Shown here: one piece after another, positions 1 to 7,971 of the stretch
How positions within the stretch are numbered: the first letter of the stretch is position 1
Layout of the letters: every line of letters starts with the position of its first letter
Origin: Saprospirales bacterium
GTDB lineage: Bacteria > Bacteroidota > Bacteroidia > Chitinophagales > Saprospiraceae
Assembly: GCA_016711045.1 (NCBI GenBank)
Contig: JADJTT010000003.1
Span: forward strand, 62,001 to 126,000
Direction: 5' to 3'
DNA: 64,000 nt
Notes under the pieces: generated by a model
What the model was told of the DNA's origin: nothing
Database searches by the model: none
What the model saw: the letters and a program-made list of their open reading frames with translations, nothing else
Position numbers and translations under genes: made by a program

Positions 1-1
1 G

Positions 2-316
2 CTTCGATTTCGGCGTACACTACTTTAAAGCCACTCCCAAATTCTTTGCCTACATCCTTCCCGCCGTCCAAATAAAGGACGAGTTTCTGTTTACCGCGCT
101 GTCGTTCCTGAGGTACTCGCCCGGGATAAAGAACGACTGGAGGCTCCACTCCAGCCTGGAGCTGTTCACCGCCTTTAACGACGGAGGGCACCTGAAGAGC
201 CTGCAACGGATCCGGCTCGGGGTGGGCAAAAAGGATACAACTTCGGCCTGGCCCTCGATTTTGTGGAAAAGGCGGGTCGCTGGAGAATGTCGATACGAAC
301 CCTGGAGTGTTTGTAG
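2..316 (+). CDS. C-terminal part of an outer-membrane barrel-like protein (partial, frameshifted)
   Basis: The reading frame is open from base 2 and is cut by the left window edge. It shows alternating aromatic and polar residues with regular turns (for example FDFGVHYF, FLFTALSFLRYSP, LELFTAFNDGGH), as in the last strands of an outer-membrane beta-barrel. Around base 232 the frame breaks. Restoring one G in the GG run gives a smooth continuation (GVGKKGYNFGLALDFVEKAG) to a TAG at 314-316. Without that base the frame runs to about 343 with an unlikely sequence. No family could be named. The indel is of the same kind as many others in this window and is probably a sequencing error. Confidence 0.5.
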
Positions 317-423
317 AGCGGAGATTTTAGATAAGCGAAAATGAGTCATGCCGAATTTTTAAGATTTAAGGAAATCCCTGTCATCCGGCAGGCTGGCCTG
401 GCGTTTCAGACCCTCCTCGCCAG

Positions 424-662
424 CTAATCTTGTAGGGGGTACATATTGCCCGGGAAAATAAGCACTGTCCAAGGATTTTTGCACATTTTTGTCCCCCGCT
501 GGCGGGGGTTGGGGGGTGGAAAAATACCTGCCATTATCTCTCATAGGGAGGAAATACTAGAAGTGTTATTCCACCCCAACCCCCGCCAGCGGGGGACAAC
601 AGCTTGCTATTCTAAAGGTTATACAATTTTTTCTGACCTACCATCACCCCCTACAAGATTAG
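424..662. repeat. Palindromic repeat element, family A, copy 1
   Basis: An outer perfect 17-base inverted repeat (424-440 and 646-662, ctaatcttgtagggggt and its complement) encloses an inner inverted repeat of about 29 bases (491-519 and 570-597, starting gtcccccgctggcggggg). The inner segment has the same core as the copies near 48.8 and 54.1 kb but in the opposite orientation. It fills most of the gap between the left-edge gene and the CPBP gene. It has no coding capacity. It looks like a non-autonomous, MITE-like or REP-like intergenic element. Confidence 0.75.
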
Positions 663-715
663 GGCGAGGGACGGGGTCAGGGAGAAAGTGGGAAAATTCG
701 CATGACTCATGTTTG

Positions 716-1438
716 CTAAAAACCTTGCCTTGCTTCCAGCAACAGCACTACCGCGCCGATATCCATCAAGGCGTGGCCGATCATGATGTAGGGAAAAAGG
801 CGGGGGCGAAGTTTCAGGCAGAACCCTATGAAAAAAGCAAAGGGAAGGAACATTCCGAGACGCCAAAGGATGAAATCCATCTGGAAGATCAAGGGGATCC
901 CGATATGCTGGAACGCCAGAAAAAAGGAGGCCAGGGCCCAGGCGAACCAACCGTTCTGGAGTTGCTTTTCGATCCGGGGCATGGCGTAGGAGAAATAGGC
1001 CGGTAGCTCTACCAGGCCTTGCGTGATCGCCCAAAAAAAGCCAAGGAAGATCACCCACAGGGGCAGTGGGCGAAAGAACAATTCGGTAGAAACCTCTACG
1101 GACCCGAACAGCCACTTCGCAAGAAGGGTGTTGGGGATCATGGAAATAGGGCCTGAAAGGATAAGCAAACCCAGGGCGATCAGCAGATCTTTCCACCACC
1201 CGTCCTTTGTAAAACGGAAATGGTCGAAGTAGCGGATGCCTTCTTTTTGGAAAAGGCGATACAAGAGGTAAAAGGTCACGCCGTTGGCCAGCAGGCCGGT
1301 CAGCACCCAATATCCTTCGGACAGCTTCCAGGGCGCCTCTTTTCCCAGAACCCAAAAAAGGAGCGCGATCAAGGCCTGAAAAGCGATGAACAGCGATACG
1401 CGAAGCAGTAGCATCAGGAAGGGAGCCCTCTTTTCCAT
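716..1438 (-). CDS. CPBP-family intramembrane metalloprotease-like membrane protein
   Basis: This 240-residue protein has about six to seven hydrophobic segments. The C-terminal half carries motifs typical of the CPBP (Abi/CAAX protease-like) family: FFLAFQHIG at about residues 172-180 and GHALMD at about 222-227. The usual EE-x3-R motif is replaced by a divergent segment around VELPAYF (about 144-150), so peptidase activity is doubtful. It lies 27 bases downstream of the YCII gene on the same strand and may be co-transcribed with it. Known CPBP proteins include prenyl-protein proteases and bacteriocin self-immunity proteins. No substrate can be inferred here. Confidence 0.6.
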   Translation of the reverse strand: MEKRAPFLMLLLRVSLFIAFQALIALLFWVLGKEAPWKLSEGYWVLTGLLANGVTFYLLYRLFQKEGIRYFDHFRFTKDGWWKDLLIALGLLILSGPISMIPNTLLAKWLFGSVEVSTELFFRPLPLWVIFLGFFWAITQGLVELPAYFSYAMPRIEKQLQNGWFAWALASFFLAFQHIGIPLIFQMDFILWRLGMFLPFAFFIGFCLKLRPRLFPYIMIGHALMDIGAVVLLLEARQGF

Positions 1439-1465
1439 AGAATTGGTTTTTCTTTTGTTCTTTCC

Positions 1466-1744
1466 TCACGCTGCTCCGATCACCACCGTCCACTCGCGCA
1501 CCCACCACTCCACGATCAGCCCGTTCTTTACATACGGATCGTTCCGGGCAAAGGCCTCGGCCACAGCCGGGCTATCGCCTTTAAAGACCAGCAAGGCGCC
1601 GTCGGCCGGATTGGCGAAAGCCCCGGCGAGGACGATCTCTCCCCGGTCTTGGGCTTCCTGGGCGAGGCCTAAGTGTTCGGCACGGTAAGCGCCGCGCTTT
1701 TCAAGGTAGTCGTCTGCGGTTTTGTAGAAGAGGAGGTAGTACAT
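1466..1744 (-). CDS. YCII-related small protein
   Basis: The protein of about 92 residues begins MYYLLFYKTADDYLEKRG. It shows the YCII/DGPF ferredoxin-like fold pattern: a first strand, a helix with R-x2-H (RAEHLGLAQEA), then GEIVLAGAF, then the conserved LLVFKGDSPAVAEAFARNDPYVKNGL stretch that contains the F-x-x-x-DPY motif. A longer frame starts at 1798, but the ATG at 1744 matches the family's N-terminus. The family is small and usually without a defined role; members act as dehydrochlorinases or ride with sigma factors. The gene sits between the Fic remnant (47 bases upstream) and the CPBP gene. Confidence 0.75.
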   Translation of the reverse strand: MYYLLFYKTADDYLEKRGAYRAEHLGLAQEAQDRGEIVLAGAFANPADGALLVFKGDSPAVAEAFARNDPYVKNGLIVEWWVREWTVVIGAA

Positions 1745-1790
1745 GGTGTGTTTTTTATCTGCTGTTAATATGGCTTCAGTTCCATGGATT

Positions 1791-2375
1791 TTACGCATCG
1801 TTTAGGATCAATGCCTGCGGGAGCATCAGCAGGAAAGGCAGTGCATTGGAATAATCGAGGAGGTCGTATTCCAGCCCCAACAGCCGGATGTGTTGGTAGT
1901 AATCGCGATGCCGGAGGTAGTAGTTTTTCTCCGACTGCATGAGCCAGGCTGCTACATATTCGATCTTTCCATCCGGCTTAGTGACGTACATATTGCCTGT
2001 TTGCAACTTCCCTTGCCGGTGCACGGGTAAAAAGTGGGCCGTGAGCATGCGATGCGCCGAAGCGATATTTTCCCCGGTGCATCTGGCAGATTTGGCAAAT
2101 TGGTAGGCGTTGTAAAGGTCGTCGGTCTTGCGTGTATAGTCCGGCAGGAATTCCATGCCAAACCGCTTGTGTTTTACATAAGAATCAAGCTCTATTTCCT
2201 CCCCTTCGATCCTGGAGGAAAACACGGCCGAAACGGAGGTATAAAAACTGAAGGTGTCGATGGACAATTCACTTTCTTCCAATTGCCGGAAGCGATTCAG
2301 GTGAGCCGGGGCAACCTGGGCGCGGTATTCATCCAAAAGTCCGGAAGGTAATAGGAGGAAGGTCTTTTCTGCCAT
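1791..2375 (-). pseudogene. Fic-family protein lacking the catalytic HPFxxGNGR core
   Basis: The first 140 or so residues match a Fic-type N-terminus, with SRIEGEEI (the Fic_N region), AHRMLTAHFLPVHRQGKLQTGNMYV and PDGKIEYVAAW. The sequence then jumps directly to the family's C-terminal part (LMQSEKNYYLRHRDYYQHIRLLGLEYD). The intervening segment, which should hold the AMP-transferase motif HPFxDGNGR, is absent. The joint is near 1940-1950 and stays in frame, so an internal deletion of roughly 90-100 codons is inferred. The product cannot AMPylate by the known mechanism. It is either a deletion pseudogene or a truncated partner protein. A TATATTTG box (2427-2434, minus strand) lies upstream without a clear TTG partner. 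Confidence 0.65.
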
Positions 2376-2492
2376 GGATCAAAACCGGGTGATATTCCGG
2401 GGGATCTTTTTGAATTATTCATTTTTCAAATATACAAATTATCCCGGCAATCCATCCCGTTCAAAAATATGCCGCGCCGGGAAAAGAATCCT

Positions 2493-2665
2493 CTATTCAA
2501 AATACTCGTACCCGTCAATGATGTCTAAGTGATCTCCGTCAATCCTGCGTCGAGTACTTTTGCCAAATAGGAATCCGCATTGCCAAAGAGGATTTCCTGC
2601 CAGGTTGAATCCCAATACCGGACTTTGTAGTTCCCCTCCCAGTCCGGAAGGATCATCAGGCCGGC
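2493..2665 (-). pseudogene. Remnant of a TM1410/MJ1477-family putative glycosidase
   Basis: The minus strand encodes MILPDWEGNYKVRYWD then a stretch ending LFGNADSYLAKVLDAGL, and after a one-base frame change LDIIDGYEYFE and a stop at 2493-2495. This resembles the C-terminal half of the TM1410/MJ1477 group of putative GH114-like glycosidases (pattern NYKVRYWDPEWQ, AGFDGVYLDIIDAYEYF). The N-terminal part is missing: a stop lies in frame just upstream. The fragment lies at the edge of the A+T-rich ATPase block. Identification is from memory of the family pattern. The rest of the interval 2376-2802 shows nothing I recognise. Confidence 0.45.
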
Positions 2666-2802
2666 AAGAGATCAAAAATCAGAGGATACTAAATCAGCAA
2701 GGCGCCGTCGGAGGCTCCCACTCAATGACCCCGCATCTCCGAAAAACATAATCACAAGAATCAAAAAAATCACATAAGTCACAGTTCAGATTTTTTTTTT
2801 CA

Positions 2803-3692
2803 TTACCTCCTCTTTTTCATAGCCTCAAATCCGGATACCACATCAAACAATTCTTCATCAATGGAACTCTGACGCAGGTGATGAAACTCCTGACCAAGCT
2901 CATCTAATAATTCTCCAATGTTTTTTTCTGCACGCTGCATGGAGGTCAGGCGGCTCGCATTTTCACTCGCCAATGATTCCGCACATGCTTTAAACAAGGA
3001 AACAAAAAGGTATTCACGGATTAGCGCATGTAGCGTTTGCTTTTTTCCACCTGCAATTTGGGGTAATTTTTTTGTCGGCCATTGCAGCTCATCAAATGTA
3101 TTTTTCCATTTTTCATCTAAAGGCAATAATCGCTGAATGACAGGCGCATAACCTGCACCTCCTTTCGGTTGGTTATGGAAAATATAAACCTCCTCGACAT
3201 TTCCTTTTTCCACTCTTTGCTGACTATTCATTAAAATTTGTCCAACCAGCGGGGTGATCGCTTCCACAGAACCGGGAACAGGAAAAAGCGTTGAAACGGT
3301 GAAACCCGTGTCCGCCAATCGCAATTGAACGCGTTCACCTACCGCCCAGACGTCTTTCTTGCCGGCCAAATCATGGAGGGAACGCACTACAAAATCTGCC
3401 AATGAATCATTGAACTGCCCTGCAAGTCCTGGTCAGAGCCAAAAACAATGGCGAAACTTATTTTTTCTCTTTTGGTTTTAAGCGCTTTTTCATCCTTATT
3501 CGTTTCCATTTTTTCAGACCGGAAATAAGCGGCAATCCTCAATGCAACTGTAAGGTAATAATCGGCAAGGGAAGCAACTGCTTTCTCATATTGTCCAATG
3601 TTGGCAGCCGCCATCGCTTTCATTGACCTTACCACAGATTTAAGTTCGCCGGCACTGTCAATTTTCCTCCGTAAGCTCGCTAACGTGTCCAT
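2803..3692 (-). CDS. atpG: N-type F-ATPase gamma subunit (one-base frameshift)
   Basis: This is the central stalk of the F1 motor. It begins MDTLASLRRKIDSAGELKSV, the N-terminal helix typical of N-ATPase gamma, and ends QSSIDEELFDVVSGFEAMKK, which matches the conserved C-terminal helix. The frame breaks at about 3428: adding one G changes GSDQDLQGSS to the family-like GSDQGLAGQFNDSLADFVV and joins the two halves. The start ATG at 3692 is in the same frame as the preceding alpha-subunit reading, with no stop between them (see findings). It is the last gene of the operon. The length of about 296 residues is normal for N-type gamma. Confidence 0.85.
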
Positions 3693-5226
3693 TATTGTTG
3701 GTGCTGATGGTGTCCTGAAAGAAGCAAGTGTAGTTTCGGAAATTTTCAAAATAGCGGCGCTATCGGCCTCGCTCAATTCCGCATCAGAAAGTAATCGCTT
3801 TACAATTTCCGGAGGAAGTTCTTGGCTTCTTTTAATCAGCGATTCTTCTGCATCTTTCATTTTCTCAATAGGGATGTGGTCAAAAGGTTATTTGTTGAAG
3901 ACAGCAACACCATGATCTGTTCGGGAACGGACATAGGCTGCAACTCATTTTGCTTGAGACAGATACGAATTCGTTTTCCATGCTCAATTATTTTTTTTGT
4001 GCTTTCATCTAACCGTGTGCCAAATCGTGAAAAGGTTTCTAATTCTTCAAATTGAGAATATGCTAATTTTAAATTTGCGATTGAACGATAGACAGGCAAT
4101 TGCGCTTTACCTCCCACACGGGAAACGGATTTCCCTACATCCACCGCGGGTAAAATTCCCAACTCGAACAGTTTCGGAGACAGGTAAATTTGTCCATCCG
4201 TAATGGAAATCAGATTCGTAGGAATGTAGGCAGAAATATTTTGTGCCTCGGTTTCAATGATCGGAAGCGCAGTGAGCGAACCGCCTTTAAGTTCTTTACT
4301 CAGATGCGTAGCCCGCTCCAACAACCTTGAATGAATGTAAAAATATCACCCGGAAATGCCTCTCGTCCCGGAGGTCTTCGCAGCAAAAGAAAGCTCCCGA
4401 TAGGGCCCTTTGCATGGTGTGTGAGGTCGTCATAAACAATCAATACATCCCGGCCTTGCTCCATGAAAAATTCTGCAATACTGGTGGCGGCATAAGGCGC
4501 AATGAATTTTAATCCCGGCGCATTGTCCCCCTCTGTTACCATAACGATGGTATATTCCATCGCCCCATTTTCCCTGAGGTTAGCGATAATTTTAGCCACA
4601 GAGGAGGCTCTTTGTCCTATTGCACAATACACACAAATGACATTTTTATCATGCTGATTGAGTATGGTGTCAATGGCAATGGCGGTTTTGCCTGTTTGCC
4701 TGTCTCCCAATATTAATTCACGTTGTCCACGACCGACCGGAATCAGTGCATCAATCACTTTCAATCCCGTTTGCATGGGCACCGTAACTTGTGCTCTATC
4801 CATAATCGCATGTGCCGGTCGTTCAATCGGAAGACGTTTGGTAAAGGTGATTGCGTTCCCTTCATCCATAGGCTCTCCCAATGGATTAATCACTCTTCCG
4901 ATCAATTCCTCCCCAACCGGGACATCCATCACACGACCGGTTCGTTCTACTTCATCACCGGCATTTATCTGTGCAACCTCCCCAAGAAGAATCACCCCAA
5001 TCTCCTCTTCGTCAAGATTAAAAGCGATACCGAAAATGTCTCCAGGGAACTTTAACAATTCTTCAAATCCGGCGCCTGGAAGCCCTGAAACCTTGACAAT
5101 TCCCGCTGATACACTCTTCACATAACCCACTTCTCGAGGCACAAATGAGGGAATGAACGTTTTCAAGCCCTTATCTAACCCTTTGAAGGTACCATCTACA
5201 ACCTTATTTAAATCATCAACCTGCAT
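3692..5226 (-). CDS. atpA: N-type F-ATPase alpha subunit (several small indels)
   Basis: This is the non-catalytic nucleotide-binding subunit of F1. It starts at MQVDDLNKVV (ATG 5226, overlapping the end of atpF by 11 bases). Visible motifs are the P-loop region GDRQTGKTA, GQRASSVAKI, and LLLRRPPGREAFPGDIF. Three disturbed sites occur. At 4385-4410 there is a compensated disturbance (the expected AYRELS reads GPIGSF). At 4339-4343 a missing T restores DIFYIHSRLLERATHLS. At 3882-3885 a missing T restores LFDHIPIEKMKDAEESL. After repair, about 510 residues is normal. The C-terminal end is uncertain; a TAA at 3692-3694 overlaps the atpG ATG in another frame. Confidence 0.85.
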
Positions 5227-5963
5227 GTTCGTTAATCTTTTTCTCAAATGAATGAAGATATTCCGAAATACTCCATTCCAGCTTATCTCCGTTAGTGGTA
5301 AGTTCAATGCCGCTTATTAATTCCGGCACTGTACTGAATTGAAAATGTGTTTTTGCTCCGAGAATTTCTTTTATTGAAGTTTGAATTTCTTTTTCCTGTT
5401 TGGGAGTCAATGCAAAACTGCGTATCCCAACTGGTTCGGTACTGGATGTAAATGCCTCGATGAATTTTTTCTTTTCCTCTTTTTCTAATTCCGTCAGGCG
5501 CTTAATAAAAATATGCACCGCTTGTGCTTCCAAAGTAACGGAAGCAATTTCCGCTAGCGCCTTTCTGGAAATGGCAAAAACTTCCTGTTGTGTTTTTTGA
5601 GCAATTTCCTGATTGAATTTTCCCTGTGCAGCCTTAGCTGATTCTTCCAGCTTGGCGCTAAACTTATTGGCATCAGTTCTTGCTTCTTCAAGAAGTTTCT
5701 GGCGTTGCGCTTTTGTTTCCAAAATCGCTTTGTCCATTAACTCCTTCTTCTCTTTATCGAACGCTTCATTCTTCCCGATGAATTCTTCCTGCTCTTTTTT
5801 AGCATCTGCTTTTTCAGCTTTTGCCTCTTTTAGTTGAGCAGCAATCTTTTTCACGTTCGTCAACGGCCGTTAGTATGGGCTTGTAAAGAAAACGTCTTAA
5901 CAACCACACCAAAATGAGGAAATTAATTACCTGGGCAATTACCGTGAACCAGTTAATCTGCAT
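5216..5963 (-). CDS. atpF: N-type F-ATPase b subunit (one-base frameshift)
   Basis: This is the peripheral stalk of the FO part. The true start is the ATG at 5963 (MQINWFTVIAQVINFLILV), which gives the expected single N-terminal membrane helix followed by RRFLYKPILTAVDERE. A T5 run at 5847-5851 lacks one base. Repair joins DEREK to KIAAQLKEAKAEKADAKKE, the long charged coiled coil. At about 250 residues it is longer than ordinary b subunits, as is usual in N-ATPases, which lack a separate delta gene. It starts 8 bases after atpE and overlaps atpA. Confidence 0.85.
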
Positions 5964-5971
5964 CTTAGGTT

Positions 5972-6241
5972 TTATTTGGCGATAATGTGATTCCAGAACG
6001 GATTAGCAAAAATGAGTATCATGGAAACCACGAAACAGTATATCGCGGTCGATTCTATCATAGCCAACCCAACGAATAGAGTTCTTGTTATTGTTGGTGC
6101 AGCGTCCGGTTGCTCTGCGAGGGAATTTAGCGCGGATGCCGCTGCTTTCCCTTCGCTTAATGCCGGAAACATACACCCGATTCCTGTCGTAAGCCCAGCA
6201 GTTACTATGGATGCTACTGCGATCATTGTGGTACTATCCAT
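5972..6241 (-). CDS. atpE: N-type F-ATPase c subunit with Na+-binding signature
   Basis: This 89-residue two-helix proteolipid forms the rotor ring. Helix 1 carries FPALSEGKAAASAL with a glutamate at about residue 30. Helix 2 carries GLAMIESTAIYCF with the ion-binding glutamate followed by Ser-Thr. The E-S-T pattern in helix 2, together with a second carboxylate in helix 1, is the hallmark described for N-ATPases and indicates Na+ rather than H+ coupling. The gene is intact and sits between atpB and atpF, as in the standard N-ATPase order. Confidence 0.92.
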   Translation of the reverse strand: MDSTTMIAVASIVTAGLTTGIGCMFPALSEGKAAASALNSLAEQPDAAPTITRTLFVGLAMIESTAIYCFVVSMILIFANPFWNHIIAK

Positions 6242-6251
6242 TTTATTTTTT

Positions 6252-6947
6252 TTATTTACTCGTTATTAAATTTGTTTTTTTCTTTGAATCCCGAACGGCT
6301 GCGGCAATGTAAACGGTAGCAAGTATGCTGAAAATATAGGCCTGAACCACGCCTGTAAGTAACCCAAGCAACTTCATAACCACTGGAAATATAAATGGGG
6401 AAATGCTTAACAGAATGGCGACAATCATTCCTCCGCTCATGATGTTGCCGAATAATCGAACAGCTAATGCAAGGGTGCGGGAGACTTCCCCAATAATATT
6501 GAAGGGCAGCATAAAGAAAGTCGGTTTGATATACGACTTCAGGTACCCTCCTATTCCACTCTTTTCAATACCAAAAAAAGGTACGGCCATGAACACACAG
6601 ATAGCAAGTGCAGCGGTCGTGGAAAGCGAACCGGTTGGCGGCTCATACCAGGGGAGTATAATACACAGGTTAGAGGTAACAATAAATAAAAACAGGGTGC
6701 CGATAAAAGCTATATACTGTCTTGGCTGAGGTAATCCAACTGCTTCAATTTGCTCATTAATTCCTGTAACGAGCATTTCAAGTATGCATTGCCATCGTGA
6801 AATATGAATACCCGACTTAAGTTTCCGTGTAATTAATGCGGAAGCAACCACAAGCACGAGCATCAATGCCCATGTAGTAACGATGGTCAGGTTAATGGTT
6901 ATAAAACCATATTGCCAAAAAACGGTTTCGTCAGGACTGAGCTTCAT
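6252..6947 (-). CDS. atpB: N-type F-ATPase a subunit
   Basis: The 231-residue membrane protein has about six hydrophobic segments. It carries the essential stator arginine in SRTLALAVRLFGNIMSGG (about residues 160-177). Together with the c ring it forms the ion path. Its start overlaps the end of atpR by 17 bases, which implies translational coupling. It is uninterrupted, unlike most of its neighbours. Family assignment is clear from the RLFGN motif and operon position. Confidence 0.93.
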   Translation of the reverse strand: MKLSPDETVFWQYGFITINLTIVTTWALMLVLVVASALITRKLKSGIHISRWQCILEMLVTGINEQIEAVGLPQPRQYIAFIGTLFLFIVTSNLCIILPWYEPPTGSLSTTAALAICVFMAVPFFGIEKSGIGGYLKSYIKPTFFMLPFNIIGEVSRTLALAVRLFGNIMSGGMIVAILLSISPFIFPVVMKLLGLLTGVVQAYIFSILATVYIAAAVRDSKKKTNLITSK

Positions 6948-7263
6948 GACTGACCTCCCTTTTATTTTGCATTTGAAGTGCTGCTTTTGGCCTGGTAATA
7001 TGCGCTACGATAAAACGGGCGACAATAAATCCTGCCAGCGAAATAAGCAGCCTTTGCCAACTACCGGAAGAGATAAAATAAAACCCAAGCATTATTATTC
7101 CAACTCTAAAAATAAAACTGCCGAAAATCCACAATGCCGGTGTTTTGGAGACAACCGATTTCTTTACGGTAAACCAGAGTCCGCCAAAGAAAATTGTACC
7201 TAAAACCAAGCCCAGCACAAAGGCTACTATCCTATATGAAATCTCATTCATCATTTTCGTCAT
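6931..7263 (-). CDS. atpR: N-ATPase accessory membrane protein AtpR
   Basis: This is a protein of about 110 residues with three hydrophobic helices (IVAFVLGLVLGTIFFGGLWF, then IFGSFIFRVGIIMLGFYF, then LLISLAGFIVARFIVAHI) and a short polar tail. AtpR is one of the two small proteins unique to N-ATPase operons. It carries a conserved arginine in its second helix and is thought to aid c-ring assembly or ion handling. Several ATGs (7263, 7254, 7251) overlap the end of atpQ, so the exact start is unsettled. A longer open frame to 7311 would add an unlikely polar extension. Confidence 0.85.
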   Translation of the reverse strand: MTKMMNEISYRIVAFVLGLVLGTIFFGGLWFTVKKSVVSKTPALWIFGSFIFRVGIIMLGFYFISSGSWQRLLISLAGFIVARFIVAHITRPKAALQMQNKREVSHEAQS

Positions 7264-7564
7264 TATGTTGATGCATCTCTTTATCTTCATTCGCCACCCA
7301 GTGCCAGGCAATCACACTGCCTGTTATTAAGCCTACAACCAATAGAGTCAGTGTCCAGGAAAAAGATTGTGGGTGCGTTTTATCCAGCCATAAACCTAAT
7401 GCCGCTCCCGATAATGTGGGGACGACCACTGACCAACCAATCATTCCCATCATTCCCAAGCCAAACCAAACGTTGTTTTTTTATGGCGGGAATTAAGTTT
7501 TCGCTTTGCTTTTGCTTCAATCTGCTCGCTAAACGTTTTTTTTGTTTATTTCCTCCGGTTCCAT
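7244..7564 (-). CDS. atpQ: N-ATPase AtpQ (AtpI-like) membrane protein, frameshifted
   Basis: An intact C-terminal frame begins GMMGMIGWSVVVPTLSGAAL and contains GLWLDKTHP and a second membrane helix. This is the two-helix AtpI/AtpQ pattern with the conserved G-x-W-x-D. The N-terminal part (MEPEEINKK, then TFSEQIEAKAKRKLNSRHKKT) is read in other frames from the ATG at 7564. The joints fall in a T8 run (7536-7543) and a T7 run (7476-7482), so two homopolymer indels are inferred. The gene lies 25 bases after atpC and overlaps atpR, matching the order D-C-Q-R-B. Confidence 0.8.
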
Positions 7565-7589
7565 TTTTTATTTGTGAAATTTATTCAAG

Positions 7590-7970
7590 CTAACAATTAA
7601 TCCTTTCTCCAATTTTGCGGTTACCAAGACGTATATCTCTTTCCGCATCATTTAAATTTTTAAAATTCGTTTCTACTGAATCCTTAAGTTTACCAAGGTC
7701 ATCACCGGCTACTGCATTACGCACCGAAACCATTACCTGGGAACCCGCTTTTACCAACACGCCCTCATCAATGGCTAAATAATGCGCCCCTCCTGTTTCT
7801 GTTTCATACGCAAATATCCCGGGTACTAATGCAGCCACACAATCGAGCCGATGTGGTAAAAAACCGTAGGAACCTTTGCTTGTTTCTGCCACTATGCTAC
7901 GTACATTTTCAATATCTGCGAAAACACGGAATGGAAGTAGTATTTTTAAGTTCATCAATGTGTTTTCCAT
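7590..7970 (-). CDS. atpC: N-type F-ATPase epsilon subunit
   Basis: The protein of about 126 residues begins MENTLMNLKILLPFRVFADI and shows the beta-sandwich of epsilon, including SYGFLPHRLDCVAALVPGIF (the GxFGILPxH equivalent) and YLAIDEGVLVKAGSQV. The chosen ATG at 7970 overlaps the stop of atpD. A longer frame to 8009 runs into atpD and is unlikely. The C-terminal helix is short. Together with gamma it forms the central rotor. Confidence 0.85.
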   Translation of the reverse strand: MENTLMNLKILLPFRVFADIENVRSIVAETSKGSYGFLPHRLDCVAALVPGIFAYETETGGAHYLAIDEGVLVKAGSQVMVSVRNAVAGDDLGKLKDSVETNFKNLNDAERDIRLGNRKIGERINC

Positions 7971-7971
7971 T

